The notes beneath the pieces were generated by a model that did not search any database, was not told where the DNA came from, and worked only from the letters and a program-made list of their open reading frames with translations. A stretch of 43,286 nt of DNA from Apostichopus californicus. Its lineage: Eukaryota; Echinodermata; Holothuroidea; Aspidochirotida; Stichopodidae. Of the stretch, positions 30,501-43,286 are shown one piece after another (the first letter of the stretch is position 1; every line of letters starts with the position of its first letter). The stretch is taken from the NCBI GenBank assembly GCA_020650975.1, contig JAIPMN010000282.1, positions 1 to 43,286 on the forward strand. The letters are read 5' to 3'. The translations under genes and the position numbers were made by a program.

Positions 30501-33500
30501 AATGAGATAATTATTGTCTCTATGAACATGCATTTGGTGGAAATATATAGCTTTGATTGTATGAAGTGTAAGTCGAGTTATTCTTAGTACTTTTTCGTAA
30601 AGTTGTGAGACTGTTGGTGACCAAACGCAAATGCTTTACATTTACATTTTATTGCAGTTCAGATGTTTCTTCTGTTCCTTAGTTTTCTGTTCTCGACTTC
30701 CTTATCTGATGCTTAAGTGCCAGAAAGTCAAGTGCAAGCAATAACAGCAACCAAAAAAAAACATTGAAAGTTTTTACTATGCGTACAGTAGGTAGTTGGG
30801 ACTGCCATACAGTCACATTAATTGGAAAAGTCCAGGAATTGTCACATGTTCAACCTTCTACAAGCAACATATTTTATTGTCATCAAAGAACTTCCGATCT
30901 AGTACTCTTACTCTCTTAACAGAGTTGCCACTGAAACCAGTGCCATCATTAAGTGATGTTAAGAGGTTCCATATTTAGATTCAGCATTTGTGAAACCTAT
31001 CTCCTCTAGAGAAAAGTGGAACAGATGTGGCTCGATGTCATATTTAGACATGATCAAGTTATCTGTCTTTTTTGGTTTCGATGATCATCGTAACCTTTGC
31101 ATTCATGATGGTGTGTGTGTGCACGTCTGTTAAGCCCAGCTTGTAAACACGATATCTGAAGACGGTAAGGTCGGACAAATTTCATATTTGGTGTGAAGAA
31201 GTACCACATTGAGTACAAGAAGCCTATTGTTTTTTGTGGAGGTCAAAGGTCATTTCAACAGGACAGATGTCATATTTAGTATGTTTATGTATCACATTTA
31301 GTTCAAGAAGCCTATTGTTGAAGTCAATGGTCGTTTCAGGACAGCCTGTGTCAAGGTGAATTTATTATGTCACATCACCCTGCTTTTCACTGTATTACTA
31401 AGATCAAGTATGTTGTACACCCTCATTGTACAATACGTCAGATTCATGAAGAAAACTATTCATGTTACATCATCTAAACCACAATGCATATCTGAATTCT
31501 GGCCTTTTTTTCCCTTTTATTTGGGAGAAACATTACATCTGCAAAATCTAAGAATTTCTGAGCTACAGTATATGGGGAGGCATATAGACCATGATAGATG
31601 ATTGCATTTGTGTCTCCTTTAAGGCTACTGTGATAGTTTGGTCAAAAGAATGTACAGGTTGCTACAAGAGAATTTTCTGTACTTTTGGTAGGATTGCCTT
31701 CGATTGTTTAACAAGTATGACAAAGACCAATTATTGTGAGTAAGCCTGGTATGGGGTCTGGAAATATTACAACCATATGGGTAGGTCCCATTATGTTAAA
31801 AACAAGTTGAGAAACTATCAAAGGCTGTTTTTTGGTTTTACTATTAGCAAAGTCTATTCTAAACTTTTTGAGCAATTTGTGACCTTAATCTTTGACCTGC
31901 AAGTTTAATACCAATCTGTCATAGTTTGGCTTTTTCCATTTGGTATTTGGATCCTTCCTTCTCCAAGATTTTCCTTTATGTGGTAACAGAGATTCTGGAG
32001 TAGTATTTATAGATATGACATCATACCTCATTTTTTCAGGCTTTGATATACTGCATTATGATTTCAGATAAAGTTGTTGTCATATGTAAATATTTGGCAT
32101 AGCTATTGACATTTATTTGATGTTGGGGAGACAGGTGGAGGCAATATAAGTAAATTGTTCAGCAGATTTAGTGTAACCTTTCACCAGTTCAGAGAGATTG
32201 TAACCTAGGAGCTTGCCACCAGTGAACTACTTACTACTGCCAGTTCCCTTTCCCATTTAATCAAAAGGTATTCTTGCCATCAAGATTTTGCTCAACCAAT
32301 TTGCCCTGAAAAGTAGCACTGTATGTGTTCATATACACTGCTACTGGTGGGAGGTTGCAAAAATCCATAGATTTCCATAGCAACATCCGAAAAGAAATAT
32401 AGTGAGATTGAAATAAACTACTGGCAGCTGCTCTCAAGACCATTGTATTTCGTACTATGCTTTACAGTGTCTATATGGAGATGAAGAATCCAGAGGGAAT
32501 CATACTGTAAGTGCTGACAATATTTAGCGATGCAATGGAAAAATAAAGTCTGCAAGATGGAGATAGTTTGGTTTTGTAAGGCATCAGGGAGAACTGTTTA
32601 TAGATTAATGTGTAATGTATTAATAGTGTTAATGTTTTAAATTAAAAGGTGCAAATATCAGCATGTATGGGTAAAAATAAAAATATGGGTACTCAAAAGT
32701 GTAAAAATTGTTAACATTTTGCCAAAGGTTGAGTATAAATGAGTACGGGTAACAAAATATGTTCCTCTATGACATTGTGGAAAGTTTGATTTAGGTATTT
32801 TATCCTACATTCATGAGAAAAATTGGATGTCCTGTGGTCTATTTCAGTTTGATCATGTTTCACCATTCAGCATACAGTAATATGATCACAGTAGTTTGCA
32901 TGGTAAGAGGTTCCTTATAAAATGGCCACTGATGAGAGGTAAGCCTGAACACAAAATGGCAGCAGGGCACAGCCAATGGTATATACAGTATGGCACATTT
33001 GCCATATACAATATTAAAAGCAGCTCATTGAGATCAATATAATCGTTCGTGTTGGTCGTAGAATGATTGTCAAAAGTAAAATTTACTGCTCAGTTTTGAG
33101 GAGTATGAATCTTAAGTAAAACACAATCCAAAAAATTGCTGAATAATTTTGAAGCAAGAACATGTAGCAATGTTTCATTTGTAGCTAATTCTTCCTTGAA
33201 ACTTGTGTAACACAGTTATAATATTTTCTATCTAACCCACTCCTCAAAATTCAGGCTATTTACTGGCTAAATGCCAGCAGATTTCAACTGTCTGCCAGTG
33301 AATTAAAAAAAGACACAAGACCTGTATTTTTCTGTCAGTGCAAGAATAATGTGGATCCTGTGCTAATTGAACGAAAAATCAGCTTAGAATTTGATTTTAG
33401 CCGGTAGGTTTTTTATGCACTGGCATTTTTGTGCAAGTGGCTAAGATCATTAACACTCTACTAACTGTAGGCCTGTTACCATTCATATGTTAAGTAATTA

Positions 33501-36500
33501 ATGATATGTTTTTAATTGCAGCAAAACTATAAATCCATTCCAATACAGTAAATAAAATAATAAAAAGTTACCCCAGAACATTCAAGCCCAACAAACACTG
33601 AGTATTCCTTTCATTATCTTAAAAGTGTCTCAACACATAAATCTTTGACAAAAACAATGGGAATCAAGACCTTGCTTTGATATAGTAATTAAAATAAAGT
33701 CCATTTCATCTCCAACCATATCCAGGCAATTTCCCTAATGAAAGCAAGTTGACCATACCAACATAACCTTTATATGACACCTTAGCTCTTTAATCAAGGT
33801 TTTACGACAGAGAGAGAGAGCTTCATCCTATTTCATTGAAATTCCACACTAGGTATTTTTCTCCATGAGTAGCTCGGTTTGATAAGAAGAAGACCTTTGA
33901 GGTGGGTATCCAGTGGTAGGTGTCGATTATTTCTCAAGCCTGAGAATATTGCAGGCATCTGAAGTCTTTGCATAACCAAGATTAAATTTTGTTATCGACT
34001 AGGCCTAGCGAAAGGTATACGGCATACTGTAAGTAAGATTGACCGTAATATCGTAGTAGGCTTCAGTCGGTATGGAACAGGTAATGATACTTTGTCAGTC
34101 ATCGTCGCATAGCAAAGGCGTGTCTTTAGTACATACTGTATGGTACTCATTGATGTGCTTGTGAATTCTTGTATTGTGCATCTGGTAGTGTGGGTACTTA
34201 TTCTTCTTTTTTCTCAAGTTTTATAGTAGTTCCTTGTCAATCAAACTCCAACTTTGACCTTTCACCCCATGCAAATCATTTATTCGTCTCATCTGTTGTT
34301 TTTGGTGAATCCAGTAACATTTTTATGATTAGATGACTTGATAATGTACCACACACTCGACTGGAGGGTTAGTCGAACCTTTTTCTTTAAATGTGACTCT
34401 TCACTGGCCCACACAATTATACCAAGCATATCTTTGCCGAAATTTCTCCAGGAAGAAGTCTGCGTTGGATCTTAGAAGTGGCAGTAAAAGCAATGGATTT
34501 CTCAAAATAAATGAGTGACTATATTTTAAGTAGTAAGGATGAATGTTAGGATAAACATGTGGTCTGTGGTACAACAATACACAATACCCTGGCACACTTA
34601 CAGTACATAGCCAAGCCTAATGTTATGGTCTTCTGAATACTCTACAAGTCTATGTTTATACTAAAATGTTACAACCTTTAAGTAAACATGTACAGTGCTA
34701 GCTGTCATTGGTAATTGTTATCATAATATATAACCATGTACCATGTAATAATTTATGCAACAATATTATTGTGTATTTTTATGTTATATTGTTATGATAC
34801 AATATTATTGTATGATACTATGTGATTCTGGGTGTTGGCTGTATGTAGCACAACAGTTCTTGATTATATAATTTGCAAATGTTCCCCGTTACCAAGCCCA
34901 AAGGAGAGAAATAGATAGGTCCATATTTTTTCGTAGCTGTTCACAGTTGTCATGTTACACAGTAAGGTACAGTTTCAAGACTGGGTCTCCTTGCTCTTTT
35001 AATCTCTCCTGTTTTAATTAACAATTAATACAGCAGTAAATCACCTTGGCTTTGTGCACTTTGATTCCACAAATAAATCAAGAGAAATAATGATTTTTAA
35101 AATTTACATAGTAGTCTGCCTATGAACAAACCGATCAAATTTACATTAACTGCTGAAAGAAAAAAATTAATTGGTACTACTATATGCACATGGTGTATTT
35201 GTTAATATACAATACATGTAGATAATTAAATTGTGTTAAAATGTTGTGCTAATAAAAGAACACTTTAGCACTCAAGTGTACAGTAATAATTTGCACAGTA
35301 GTTAGTATTCTGTGATATGTATGCTCTTTTGATTGGATGTCGTACAGTAACCATACCCAAAATGATGCATAATGATTTGTACTGTACGTATTGAAGTCTT
35401 AGAATTGCAGAATTTCTCATTGATTAGTTGAAGATGTAGTCAGTATTGATTTATCTGGATTTAATTTAAATAATTTTTGGAAAGTGTCAAGTGTGTGTTA
35501 AGTGTAACACTAGATGTAGTAAAGGCCCTGGTATAATTCAAACTTTTTTTGGCTTCATGGCTCGGGTGTTCACCTTCGTCATCTTGGTGACCTTCCAGTA
35601 GGAGTATGTTGGGGGCCCGGAGAAGGGGTTCCATGGAGGAAAGTAAGCCCCCTTCCCATTCAGCAAATTTTATGTGATTAGGGAGACTTGAGTGCCAACT
35701 GGTGTTTTACAAAACAATGCAACTTTTTCCAACTTCATTTTCTATTACTATTTATTAGCAACACTCCAAAAAACTTTAGTGTGACTCTTAAAAGGGGTCG
35801 CAACCTGAATTGGAATACCAGAGGTGTAAGGAAATGTTCTCTGTTCATGCATTCCATTTTAATGCCATCTTACATGGATAGTGATTTTGATTGTCAACTT
35901 TGTTCTGTTATCTTGATTGAATTCTTGTTTTATGGCCAGATGAGTTACATGAGACCACATAGTGTCATAGACTGATATTATTTCACTAATGGATACCTGG
36001 GCTGAATGAAGAATGTTCCTCGGTTCTATTGTGTGTTCTGTCAAATTGAGATTTTACTGTGTGTCACATACAGTACGTATACAGTACACGTGCATTGGCT
36101 TTAATGGTCAGATTGCACTACATGGTATAGCAGGAGTGAGACTCAATGGTTACAGCAGTATGTAACTTTAACTACAGGTATTTTAAGTAAAGCTTTTGTA
36201 AGATAGTTTGAACCCCCTAGCTCTCAAACAAATTGCGCAAATTCACTCACAGCAGCTGTGTTTTGGCAGTTTGCACCCTTGACATATATGTGGGATCACA
36301 TTTGTAGGTCAGGTGTAAATACATCTACACAATAGGTCTTTGTTAAAGTGGATCGTGTTAAGTTATTTGTGACTGATCCTGCAATCACTTTTATATACAT
36401 ATTTACTGTATACACACATATAAAATTAAAATACTATCACAGTATCACTTTAAATTGTAATTTGCACCCTCAGTCTTAAGGTCAGTAGGTCCTTTGATAA

Positions 36501-39500
36501 GAATGTTCCATTGTTTGATTTTGTAATATTAAGGTCCTTCTACAATACAATAGTATTACACATTGGATAGACATGCCTGATTTATCGCTATCCTTATGGT
36601 GGCTTGAAAGGGTTGAAATCTCTTCTATTTCTTACAATTTGCGACGGATTTAGACATTTAAAATTCAGGAAATGATATTAAGTCAATACTGAATAATCGA
36701 TGATCCAACAATTGTGCAATAAAACAGTACATAATTTAACCAAATTTGTGCCTACAGTAGATTTTTTTTCTTTGACTATGGAATGCAAACCGAATTATTA
36801 TGTGCATTTTGCTATTAAAGATCCTTCCTGTACCAGCCGACTTACAGCATCGATCAATACAGTTGGTTTCTGTCTCGAATTTAGAAGCCATTCATCTTCG
36901 TAATGTAGCTCTCTCTTACAAAACTACTGCTCAATTATGTTTTTTTCTTTCCCCGCTTCAAATTCGCAGTGTGCATTTAGTCGCTAGTGGTGTAAGCCGA
37001 CTGCTGCGTGTCGTAGTCCTATGGGCTCTGGCTTGTTACAGGCGATGATGACATTTAGATTCTGCGTTTGTCGGGAGGTAGTGCGACGCTGCTAGCGTGC
37101 ATGTGAGAGTAATTGATCGCTGCTGGTCTCAAGACGCAGTACAGTTTGCTACTACATATCCTGCATTGTCTGCGAGTGGATGTATAGACCTACTGTATGG
37201 TTCTAGGTGAACTCAAGATCGGACCCTGAGATGTGTATATAATACCTACTGTAGTGTCTATATTGTGACAGCTCTCAGTTACTACTACTGTTGTACTGTA
37301 CATGATGATTTATAAGCTCAAAGAAATTTATAGTGCTGTGTTACTGCAAGGTGAATTTCATGAACCTTGTGGATTTTATAGCTCTGTTTCTTTTTGTGAA
37401 TAAGCAAAACGATTCCTTTATTTAAGTTCATCAGGGTGGTGGACAGTTAAGTTTTAACCCTGTATGAAATATATAGTGTATGTATACACATTACCATAGC
37501 ATGTTGAGTTAAAACCTACATCTAGGTAGGTTCTCATGTGTGTTTAACTGTCACCCACCCCGTTGGAATATAACCGGTCAGGCTTTACCTTCCTGCTGAA
37601 TGTAATTTATTACTGAAACCATCCCTGGAATCTTGAAGTGTTTGTTTGGAATCTGCTGCCTCATGCTGGGAACCACAAGGTCCAATTGTTTCCACAGTTT
37701 TCCAAATAATTTACAATGTTGAGTTCTGAATACACAGGGACAGATGATATATATTATGACATGCATACATTATGCATGTGTTATGAATATATTATGACAT
37801 GTGACATGCATTTCGGTGAGGGGGGGGGGTGGGTTAGGGAGAGACTTGAATTGATAGCAGAAAGGATGTAAGTTAGCCTCCATGGCACAGTTAATACCAG
37901 GCTAATAAATAGTGAACAATGAACATGGAATTTACTGGCACTGTACTTTCACAAGTGTACACAAAAGCCGCCTATAAATGGCAACTCAAATTTCTAAGGA
38001 CCACATTGAACTGCTGCATATTCAATAGCAAGCGGGTAAGGAAGGAAATGTATTGAACAGTAGGTTTTCCCCTATCTGTTGATTGCTGTAAAGTACCAGT
38101 AAATAAATGTGTGAAATTAAGTGGGATTGATGCATTACAACTGTACAATAAGGAATATAAAATATATAATATTAAGGAACTCTTTTTTCCTTCCAGGAAG
38201 GAAACTACGTAATACAAAACTTCCATGATCATAATCAAATTGTAGATGAAGGCAGATGGCCCATAAAATTCTTCTAAAGTTGAAAGTATCAGATATACAT
38301 ATTAGCTCTCAGATAATGAGGAAGATTTTTGCATTGAATTCACATACACGATCTAATGTTAACTGAATTCCTTTCACCATACCCATCTTTTATTAAACAC
38401 ACACACAGTGTATATGTACCGTCAACATTTAATATTTAAATTTTAGTAACTGATTTGACTCTTATCTATCTTGTTATTGACACTGTCCTTCAATAGGCAC
38501 TGACTGAAAACTGTGATATTGAGAACCTGCATAATCATATGCAGAGAGCGAGAAAAAACTCAGATAGATTAGAAATTGAATACATGGTAAAGAAGATTTA
38601 TTCTGATTCTCAAATATCTCTCTGTCATAGATACAGTTACCATGCACACCATTTTTATGCAAATTAATAAAATAGGATTGGTAGTATGACAAAGGATATG
38701 ATTGTTAGTAGCAAGATACTGTGAAACCATATTTCTAACATGTATCCTCAGCTTGGCTGTATTCAGCCTGTATAGTTACGTTTATATTACTACACACCAT
38801 TAGCACATGGTTGGATTTAAACTTTCTATTGGCATTGTTGTAATTCAGGGAAGTCTTAGTTAGCATGTTGGAAGTGACAAAGCATGAACTTAATAACAAG
38901 TTTCCTTTGGACGTGATGTGTGTGCATATATACATAAATAAATTATTCCTGTTTGTTATCTTGTGACCTCAGTTGTATCAAATCAAAAATGGCTGGCAGT
39001 GTCCCGATGCCTCGTGTAAGAGTTGCGTTACTCCACATGGTTGGAAAAGAAGGCCTTAATAGAGGTCAGGCCAGTGGTGATATAGGCTCTTCAAACCAAA
39101 TTGAATTGGCTTTTGGTTTCTGAGAGCAGGAACCGATAACAGCGCTGGTTGGACAGATTTTTACGTAGTTCAGTCCTCTATTTATAAGCACATGTGTAAA
39201 TTTCTGATTAAATTTGATATCCAAATGGATGTAGTTCTTTCTCTGTATAGACACTTCTCCCAGCACATGTGATCCTCTAAATTAGGAATATACAACGTAG
39301 ATGATTCCAAGGGCTCATCAACATCATGAATTCATTCACACTAGGAGATGTTCTCTTTTTTTCTCCAATCTCCCACCCCCCCCCAACCCTTTCTTTCTCC
39401 CTAACCCCACTCTTCTCCCTCCTTTCCACTTTTAGAACTTTAACATGAGGACAAAGTTCTCTCTCTTCAAAGGCTTCCATGGTATTGACTGTAATTGATG

Positions 39501-41986
39501 TGATATAATGTGATATGTTAGAGCACTACATATACTGTATATATAGGCAAGGTTTTCCTGTATATGAAGTGTGTACGACCTTCATAAGTAGGATACAGTT
39601 TGATTAGTACATCATTGTGTCTGTTCCTGTCTCTTCATTTCCCTTCCTGCTGTTGTGTTATATCAAAGGATTAAAAATGCACATGAACAAAAAGAGCAAA
39701 CTTTCATGATCTGTTAATTTTCTGAACGACATGCACTTTGAGTATTCCATTATCCTTGAACTATCTGAAATACCTTGGAAAACACAGAGACTGTAAGAGA
39801 AGAGTTCCATAGTTTCCAATTAGCCTTACTGACATTGGTAACAAATGTGAAGGTTTATATCATCTGTGCCACTTTATGTCAGATTGCAAACCTGTTAATT
39901 GCAGGTTTACTCATCTGAATGTGTTTCTACAGAGAGAACTTGTTGTATTCACCAAGTAACTTTAGAAATGGCTTTGAATTGTAAATTATCAAAAACATAA
40001 TCAAAAACATGCTTCCATAACAGTAAGATTCACGAAGTAGAGTGATTGCCTCGGCCGTCTGATGCTGCATTTTGTTGTCAAGTCAACATTAATAGAGTGT
40101 AGCGTTAAGATATGGGGGACTCAAATTATCCCAGCGGCGGCAGCAGTAATTTCTGATGCTGTTTCCTATGATCGTTGGATAAGATTCATTGAGATCTGTC
40201 AAAATGTTGTTATGCTTTATTTGATGCTGTGAATGCAGTGGCTTAGCGAATATCCTTACCTGTCGTCAGCAAACAGGTGTTACTCATGAAAGGTGATATC
40301 TACAGCACAGCAGCTGAAGTTAAAGCCTAAAAAGGTGTTATTATTCTGGAAATAATCCTCTGGTCGCTGTTGTAAGAAAGGAAATGCACAGAGTTTAGAA
40401 CAAAAAATAATATACCGACAGGAATATGATGAAGAAAATGACAACCAAGGACATACTTAACTAATTTCATGGAATTTGTCAGAAAATCTTATGGTGGTTT
40501 GCCATGCTCAGGGTTTGTCTCTGTACAGAAGAACTCCAAGGGATTGGTCACCATTAAAAAAAAAACACAGAATTGTCGCAATAAACTAAACATGTTTTAA
40601 TGTGCTTTGTATCGGTGACAATACTACTCTATTCTAGATTAGCCTAGTTCTTGTAATACCTAACTATAAAATAATGCACACAGCTTTAAGTTGTATCGAG
40701 TTGCATAGCATCATACATCTGTGGGTACTTCTAGACATAGACAACATCTTATTGCGTGATCAAACATCATTTGGGATGATGCGAAGGAAGCTCGCTCATC
40801 TGTGATGACGGAAAGAAGAAAAAAAAAACTGCTCCGAGTGCTTGTCAAACTAACGGCAAAACAAAATTATTCATATCAACATACATCATGGCCTTAATGG
40901 CCTCCCTGGTTTTAATATGCAATACATAGAGTATGGATACTGTATGTGCATGTGTCTTTGTATTGATCCAATTACAGAACACTCAAATGTACATCGCCAT
41001 ACCGTAGTATGTGACTGTACGAGAGAGATGGAGTGTTACATATTAGGCTTTGTTTTGAGTTGTTTACACTAATAGCTTTCACTGCTATGTGATAGTGCTA
41101 ACCAGGTTGCTAGGTATTTGTAAACAAAGGTAAAACGTCTGGCGAAAAGAAGGAAAAAAATGAAAGAAAGAAAGAAAAAAGTCTTTTGCAAGAAATATAA
41201 TATGGAGGTGGTGATATATTTGGCGATGTCTTGGTTGAGACTGTTGGTCGTATTGATTAGTCTTTTATTCATGAGTTCCAAGTTCACAATTCACATCTTG
41301 TGCAGCTGGCTTCTATCAATGTTACAGATACACAAAAACGTCACTCTCATAAGCCTTTGTGTCTTCTAAGAAATTTCAGATCATCTTGTTAATCTCATTT
41401 TTATTTCTTTTCAGTAGCTTATCCAATTGGATTTGGTCATTATTTAGTACACACTCCTTGCTGAAACGATGTGCAATGTATTTGATCATTAGCTTACACA
41501 ATCCTGTATCATTTCAAAATCATGGTAATAAGATGAAATATTGAAAAGTGCTCTATCCTTGATAAGTTTGAAAATTGGGATAAGTTTGGACAAGGCGGTT
41601 GGAGAATTTTTATTTTTGATTATTTGAAAGGGAATCATTAATTTATAAACCTGTATTTGGTGTAAAAGTATGAAAGTGTCTCTTAGGCCGGTCAATTGCA
41701 AAATTACCTTGACCTGCCAGGTTTGGTAAAAATTGTTGTAAATTTGGTAATATTTACTAATAACTTCAGCTTAAAACTAGATAGAATAACATCTCTTTGA
41801 ATTTTGCCTTTCCTTGACTGATGTTTTAAACGAACTGTTTTTCGATTCTCCTTTCAGCTCAACTGTTGGGGTTCTACACGATATTTTACATCTGTCTAGC
41901 TGCTTTCTGGGCTGCTATGCTGGCTGTGTTCTTACAGACCATAGATCATGCAAGACCGACTTGGAACAGTTATGTCAGTACACCAG
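24427..41986 (+). CDS. ATP1B: Na+/K+-ATPase beta subunit, 5' part (two coding exons, incomplete)
   Basis: The beta subunit is a type II membrane glycoprotein needed for folding, delivery and K+ handling of the Na+/K+ pump alpha subunit. Coding exons are 24427-24547 (121 nt) and 41858-41986 (129 nt), joined through a split codon (G+CT, Ala41). Visible: short cytoplasmic N-terminus with W-x-GFKKFMYN.. MGRNGKAW, the family's W-x-x-FKKF-x-(W/Y)N..-x-GR-x-x-x-W pattern; then one transmembrane helix (about residues 43-68) with FYTIFYICLAAF and the LQTI end; then HARPTWNSYVSTPG, the start of the ectodomain, matching the family's P-x-PG boundary. The large ectodomain with its disulfides lies off the right edge. 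The ATG has A at -3 and G at +4 (strong context). Which vertebrate paralogue it matches cannot be said; H+/K+-ATPase beta is a close relative but an invertebrate gene is normally Na+/K+. Confidence 0.9.
25688..25693. other. Assembly gap (6 N) inside poly-C
   Basis: Flanked by C runs on both sides; likely an unresolved homopolymer. Confidence 0.9.
29037..29072. repeat. Perfect 16-bp hairpin
   Basis: CCAGGGAGCTGCTACT, loop TTTC, then its exact complement. Perfect pairing but too short for a microRNA precursor. Confidence 0.9.
31171..31345 (-). repeat. R2-related fragment, two ~88-bp units
   Basis: Two imperfect units each contain TTCAAGAAGCCTATTG or GTACAAGAAGCCTATTG followed by a GGTCA-rich segment. 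Reverse-complemented, the first unit matches the CACCTCCACCAAAAACAATAG and CTTGTACTCAATG block of the R2 copy at 11673-11710. It contains a perfect DR1 pair AGGTCAAAGGTCA (31240-31252). Confidence 0.7.
33239..33445 (+). repeat. Dispersed repeat family R1, copy 3
   Basis: Starts ACTCCTCAAAATTCAGGCTA, then TTTACTGGCTAAATGCCAG; ends near CACTGGCATTTTTGTGCAAG. Best-preserved of the three copies in the window (others at 6418 and 17343). Confidence 0.65.
33446..41857 (+). other. ATP1B intron 1, second half
   Basis: No exon recognised. Contents: the densest TACAGTA/TACTGTA area (34.0-37.3 kb); a GC-richer island near 36950-37170 preceded by an acceptor-like pyrimidine tract; a possible short inverted-repeat element (37432-37561); a polypyrimidine tract (about 39350-39430). 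Confidence 0.7.
37432..37561. mobile_element. Possible short inverted-repeat element
   Basis: Left end CAGGGTGGTGGACAGTTAA and right end TTAACTGTCACCCACCCC are imperfect inverted repeats about 130 bp apart. The flanks (AAGTTCAT, GTTGGAAT) show no target duplication, so a MITE origin is unproven. Confidence 0.35.
41858..41986 (+). CDS. ATP1B: ATP1B coding exon 2 (transmembrane helix)
   Basis: Acceptor ttctcctttcag, donor CCAG|GTGAGC. Encodes QLLGFYTIFYICLAAFWAAM and LAVFLQTIDHARPTWNSY then VSTPG. It contains the FYxxFYxxLA pattern characteristic of P-type ATPase beta subunits. Confidence 0.93.
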
Positions 41987-43286
41987 GTGAGCATTCAGGA
42001 TTAAAGGCCAACTTAATATTTACATCACTCCTCTCTTAACTCTCTCCTGTACATAAGCATATTTTACCCCCCACTTTTCACCCCCCCCCCCCATTCCCTC
42101 ATCCTCCAACCCCTTTGACCTCTTCAGGTCGAATCTTTGATATTCCTTGATATGGTGATGCAGGTTATAAGCACTAGCTACAAAGGCTTTACCACTGATA
42201 TAGTTTCAGCCACCCACCCATTCAAGAATGAACTTTCCTTTGGTATACTCTGATTAGGGGATGCAGTTAATAAGCACCGGCCACACAGGCTTTGCCACTA
42301 ATATAGGAGTAGTTTTATGTCACCCATTCATTGCTTTCCTCTGGTACACCTTGATTAGGGGATGCAGTTAATAAGCACCAGCCGCACAGGCTTTACCACT
42401 GGTATAGGAGTAGTGTATGCTAGCGTTGTGCGGTAGTCGGATTTCACACAACCTGTAGTGTTGCAACATGAATCCCGGTATCGTAACTACAACCGGTATT
42501 TTCCTCAACTTTCATCTACGGTTCAAAGCACTTAGTCACGAGACTGTCAATGTCATACATTCAATATGCATAGCCTAGGCTATGTACATACCCTTACACG
42601 CACGTTCATAAAAAAAAATAACACGCTATATTAGGGCCTTTGTTTTTTAACATACACTTCCAAAAAGAAAAGCACAAACCTTGGAAAAAAGCAACCCACA
42701 CCATCCTTCATTCATACTCGACTTACGATATTAGATTAACACGTTCGCACGTGGATTAAACTTGTAATCCGTACACAAACATAAATTGGGAGTTCCCCAC
42801 TAATCCATGATATTGGAATAGGGCAACCCCTTCAAGTTCAAAAGTTCACAATGAAAAGGTTTTAACTATCAACAAGTCACCACGTGTTTGGAACTTCAGA
42901 CAATAAGAATGTTACATAGGGGCTACGTAAATACGGGATTATAAACTACATACAAGAATAGTACAGATTTATTTATATCGTTAATCGGCTTTTGTTTACT
43001 CCAGAAAATATACTTTCAATACGTACAATATCAATCTTTCATACAAAAGATCTTAAAAATTAAAAAAGTAGCGAAAGATAAATATAAATGACATCGTGGA
43101 ACCCCCCGCATTAGTAAACGAATCCATTTCATTACAGCATCAAATCTCAAGTACTGAACTGCTGTGTGTACCTGTAACGTACCCTAGGCTATAATAATAT
43201 ACAGTCCCGTGTGAAGATGGATTTAAACTGGATATACTCCCTGCGGTTTTGGCTCAAAATTTATTAAATCGTTATAATTATTATAA
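41987..43286 (+). other. ATP1B intron 2 (partial)
   Basis: Runs to the window end with no exon recognised. Contains a poly-C run (about 42080-42092) and a three-copy tandem repeat (42141-42417). The rest, from about 42430, shows nothing recognisable. Confidence 0.7.
42141..42417 (+). repeat. ~102-bp tandem repeat, three copies
   Basis: Units are anchored by GATGCAG at 42157, 42260 and 42361 (spacings 103 and 101). Each has TTATAAGCAC or TTAATAAGCAC, CAAAGGCTTTACCACT or CACAGGCTTTRCCACT, and the spacer CACCCATTCA.. CTTTCCT. The first unit is the most diverged. Confidence 0.85.

Larger units (their letters stand above)
24548..33238 (+). other. ATP1B intron 1, first half
   Basis: No exon or nested gene recognised. 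Contents: a 6-N gap in poly-C (25688-25693); GA microsatellite (about 28074-28097); poly-G runs (28538-28550, about 29985-29999); a 16-bp perfect hairpin (29037-29072); an R2-type inverted fragment (about 31171-31345). Many TACAGTA/TACTGTA words. Confidence 0.7.

Overview
The window is animal nuclear DNA. It is AT-rich, its genes are split by introns with GT/AG junctions, and it carries many short non-autonomous transposons and two small assembly gaps (N runs at 15486-15495 and 25688-25693). The protein sequences and the repeat style (hAT-like MITEs, a tRNA-derived SINE) suggest a marine invertebrate deuterostome. An echinoderm, perhaps a sea cucumber, is my best guess; this is an inference and I cannot confirm the species.

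Three protein-coding genes are supported. (1) UNC80, minus strand, 5' part only: start codon at 9906, five coding exons visible, running off the left edge. It encodes the large scaffold of the NALCN sodium-leak channel complex. Exons 1 (92 nt) and 2 (49 nt) were found by reading the minus strand for the conserved N-terminus; exon 3 is a 3.3-kb block. (2) Glutathione reductase (GSR), plus strand, complete in 11 coding exons from about 13179 to 19781. It has an in-frame mitochondrial-type leader and an antioxidant-response-element consensus just upstream. (3) The beta subunit of Na+/K+-ATPase (ATP1B type), plus strand: exon 1 at 24427-24547 and exon 2 at 41858-41986, separated by a 17.3-kb intron. 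The gene runs off the right edge.

Layout: 1-9906 is UNC80, with introns holding a SINE and two hAT-like MITEs. 9907-13178 is the head-to-head UNC80/GSR intergenic region, containing a duplicated 0.45-kb repeat and a second repeat family. 13179-19781 is GSR. 19782-24426 is intergenic and holds a long hairpin and another hAT-like MITE inserted in a copy of the second repeat. 24427-43286 is ATP1B, mostly intron. The three genes belong to separate processes (sodium leak conductance, glutathione redox, sodium pumping); UNC80 and the Na+/K+ pump both bear on membrane sodium balance, but nothing here shows co-regulation.

I see no new multi-gene system. The most interesting signals are: three MITEs with perfect 8-bp target duplications, one with its empty site elsewhere in the window; a tandem repeat in GSR intron 3 that copies the exon 3 splice donor about eight times; a repeated QEVKP motif and a Cys cluster in the giant UNC80 exon; a six-codon upstream ORF overlapping the UNC80 start; the consensus ARE before GSR; and a strongly over-represented 7-mer (TACAGTA/TACTGTA) in the ATP1B intron.
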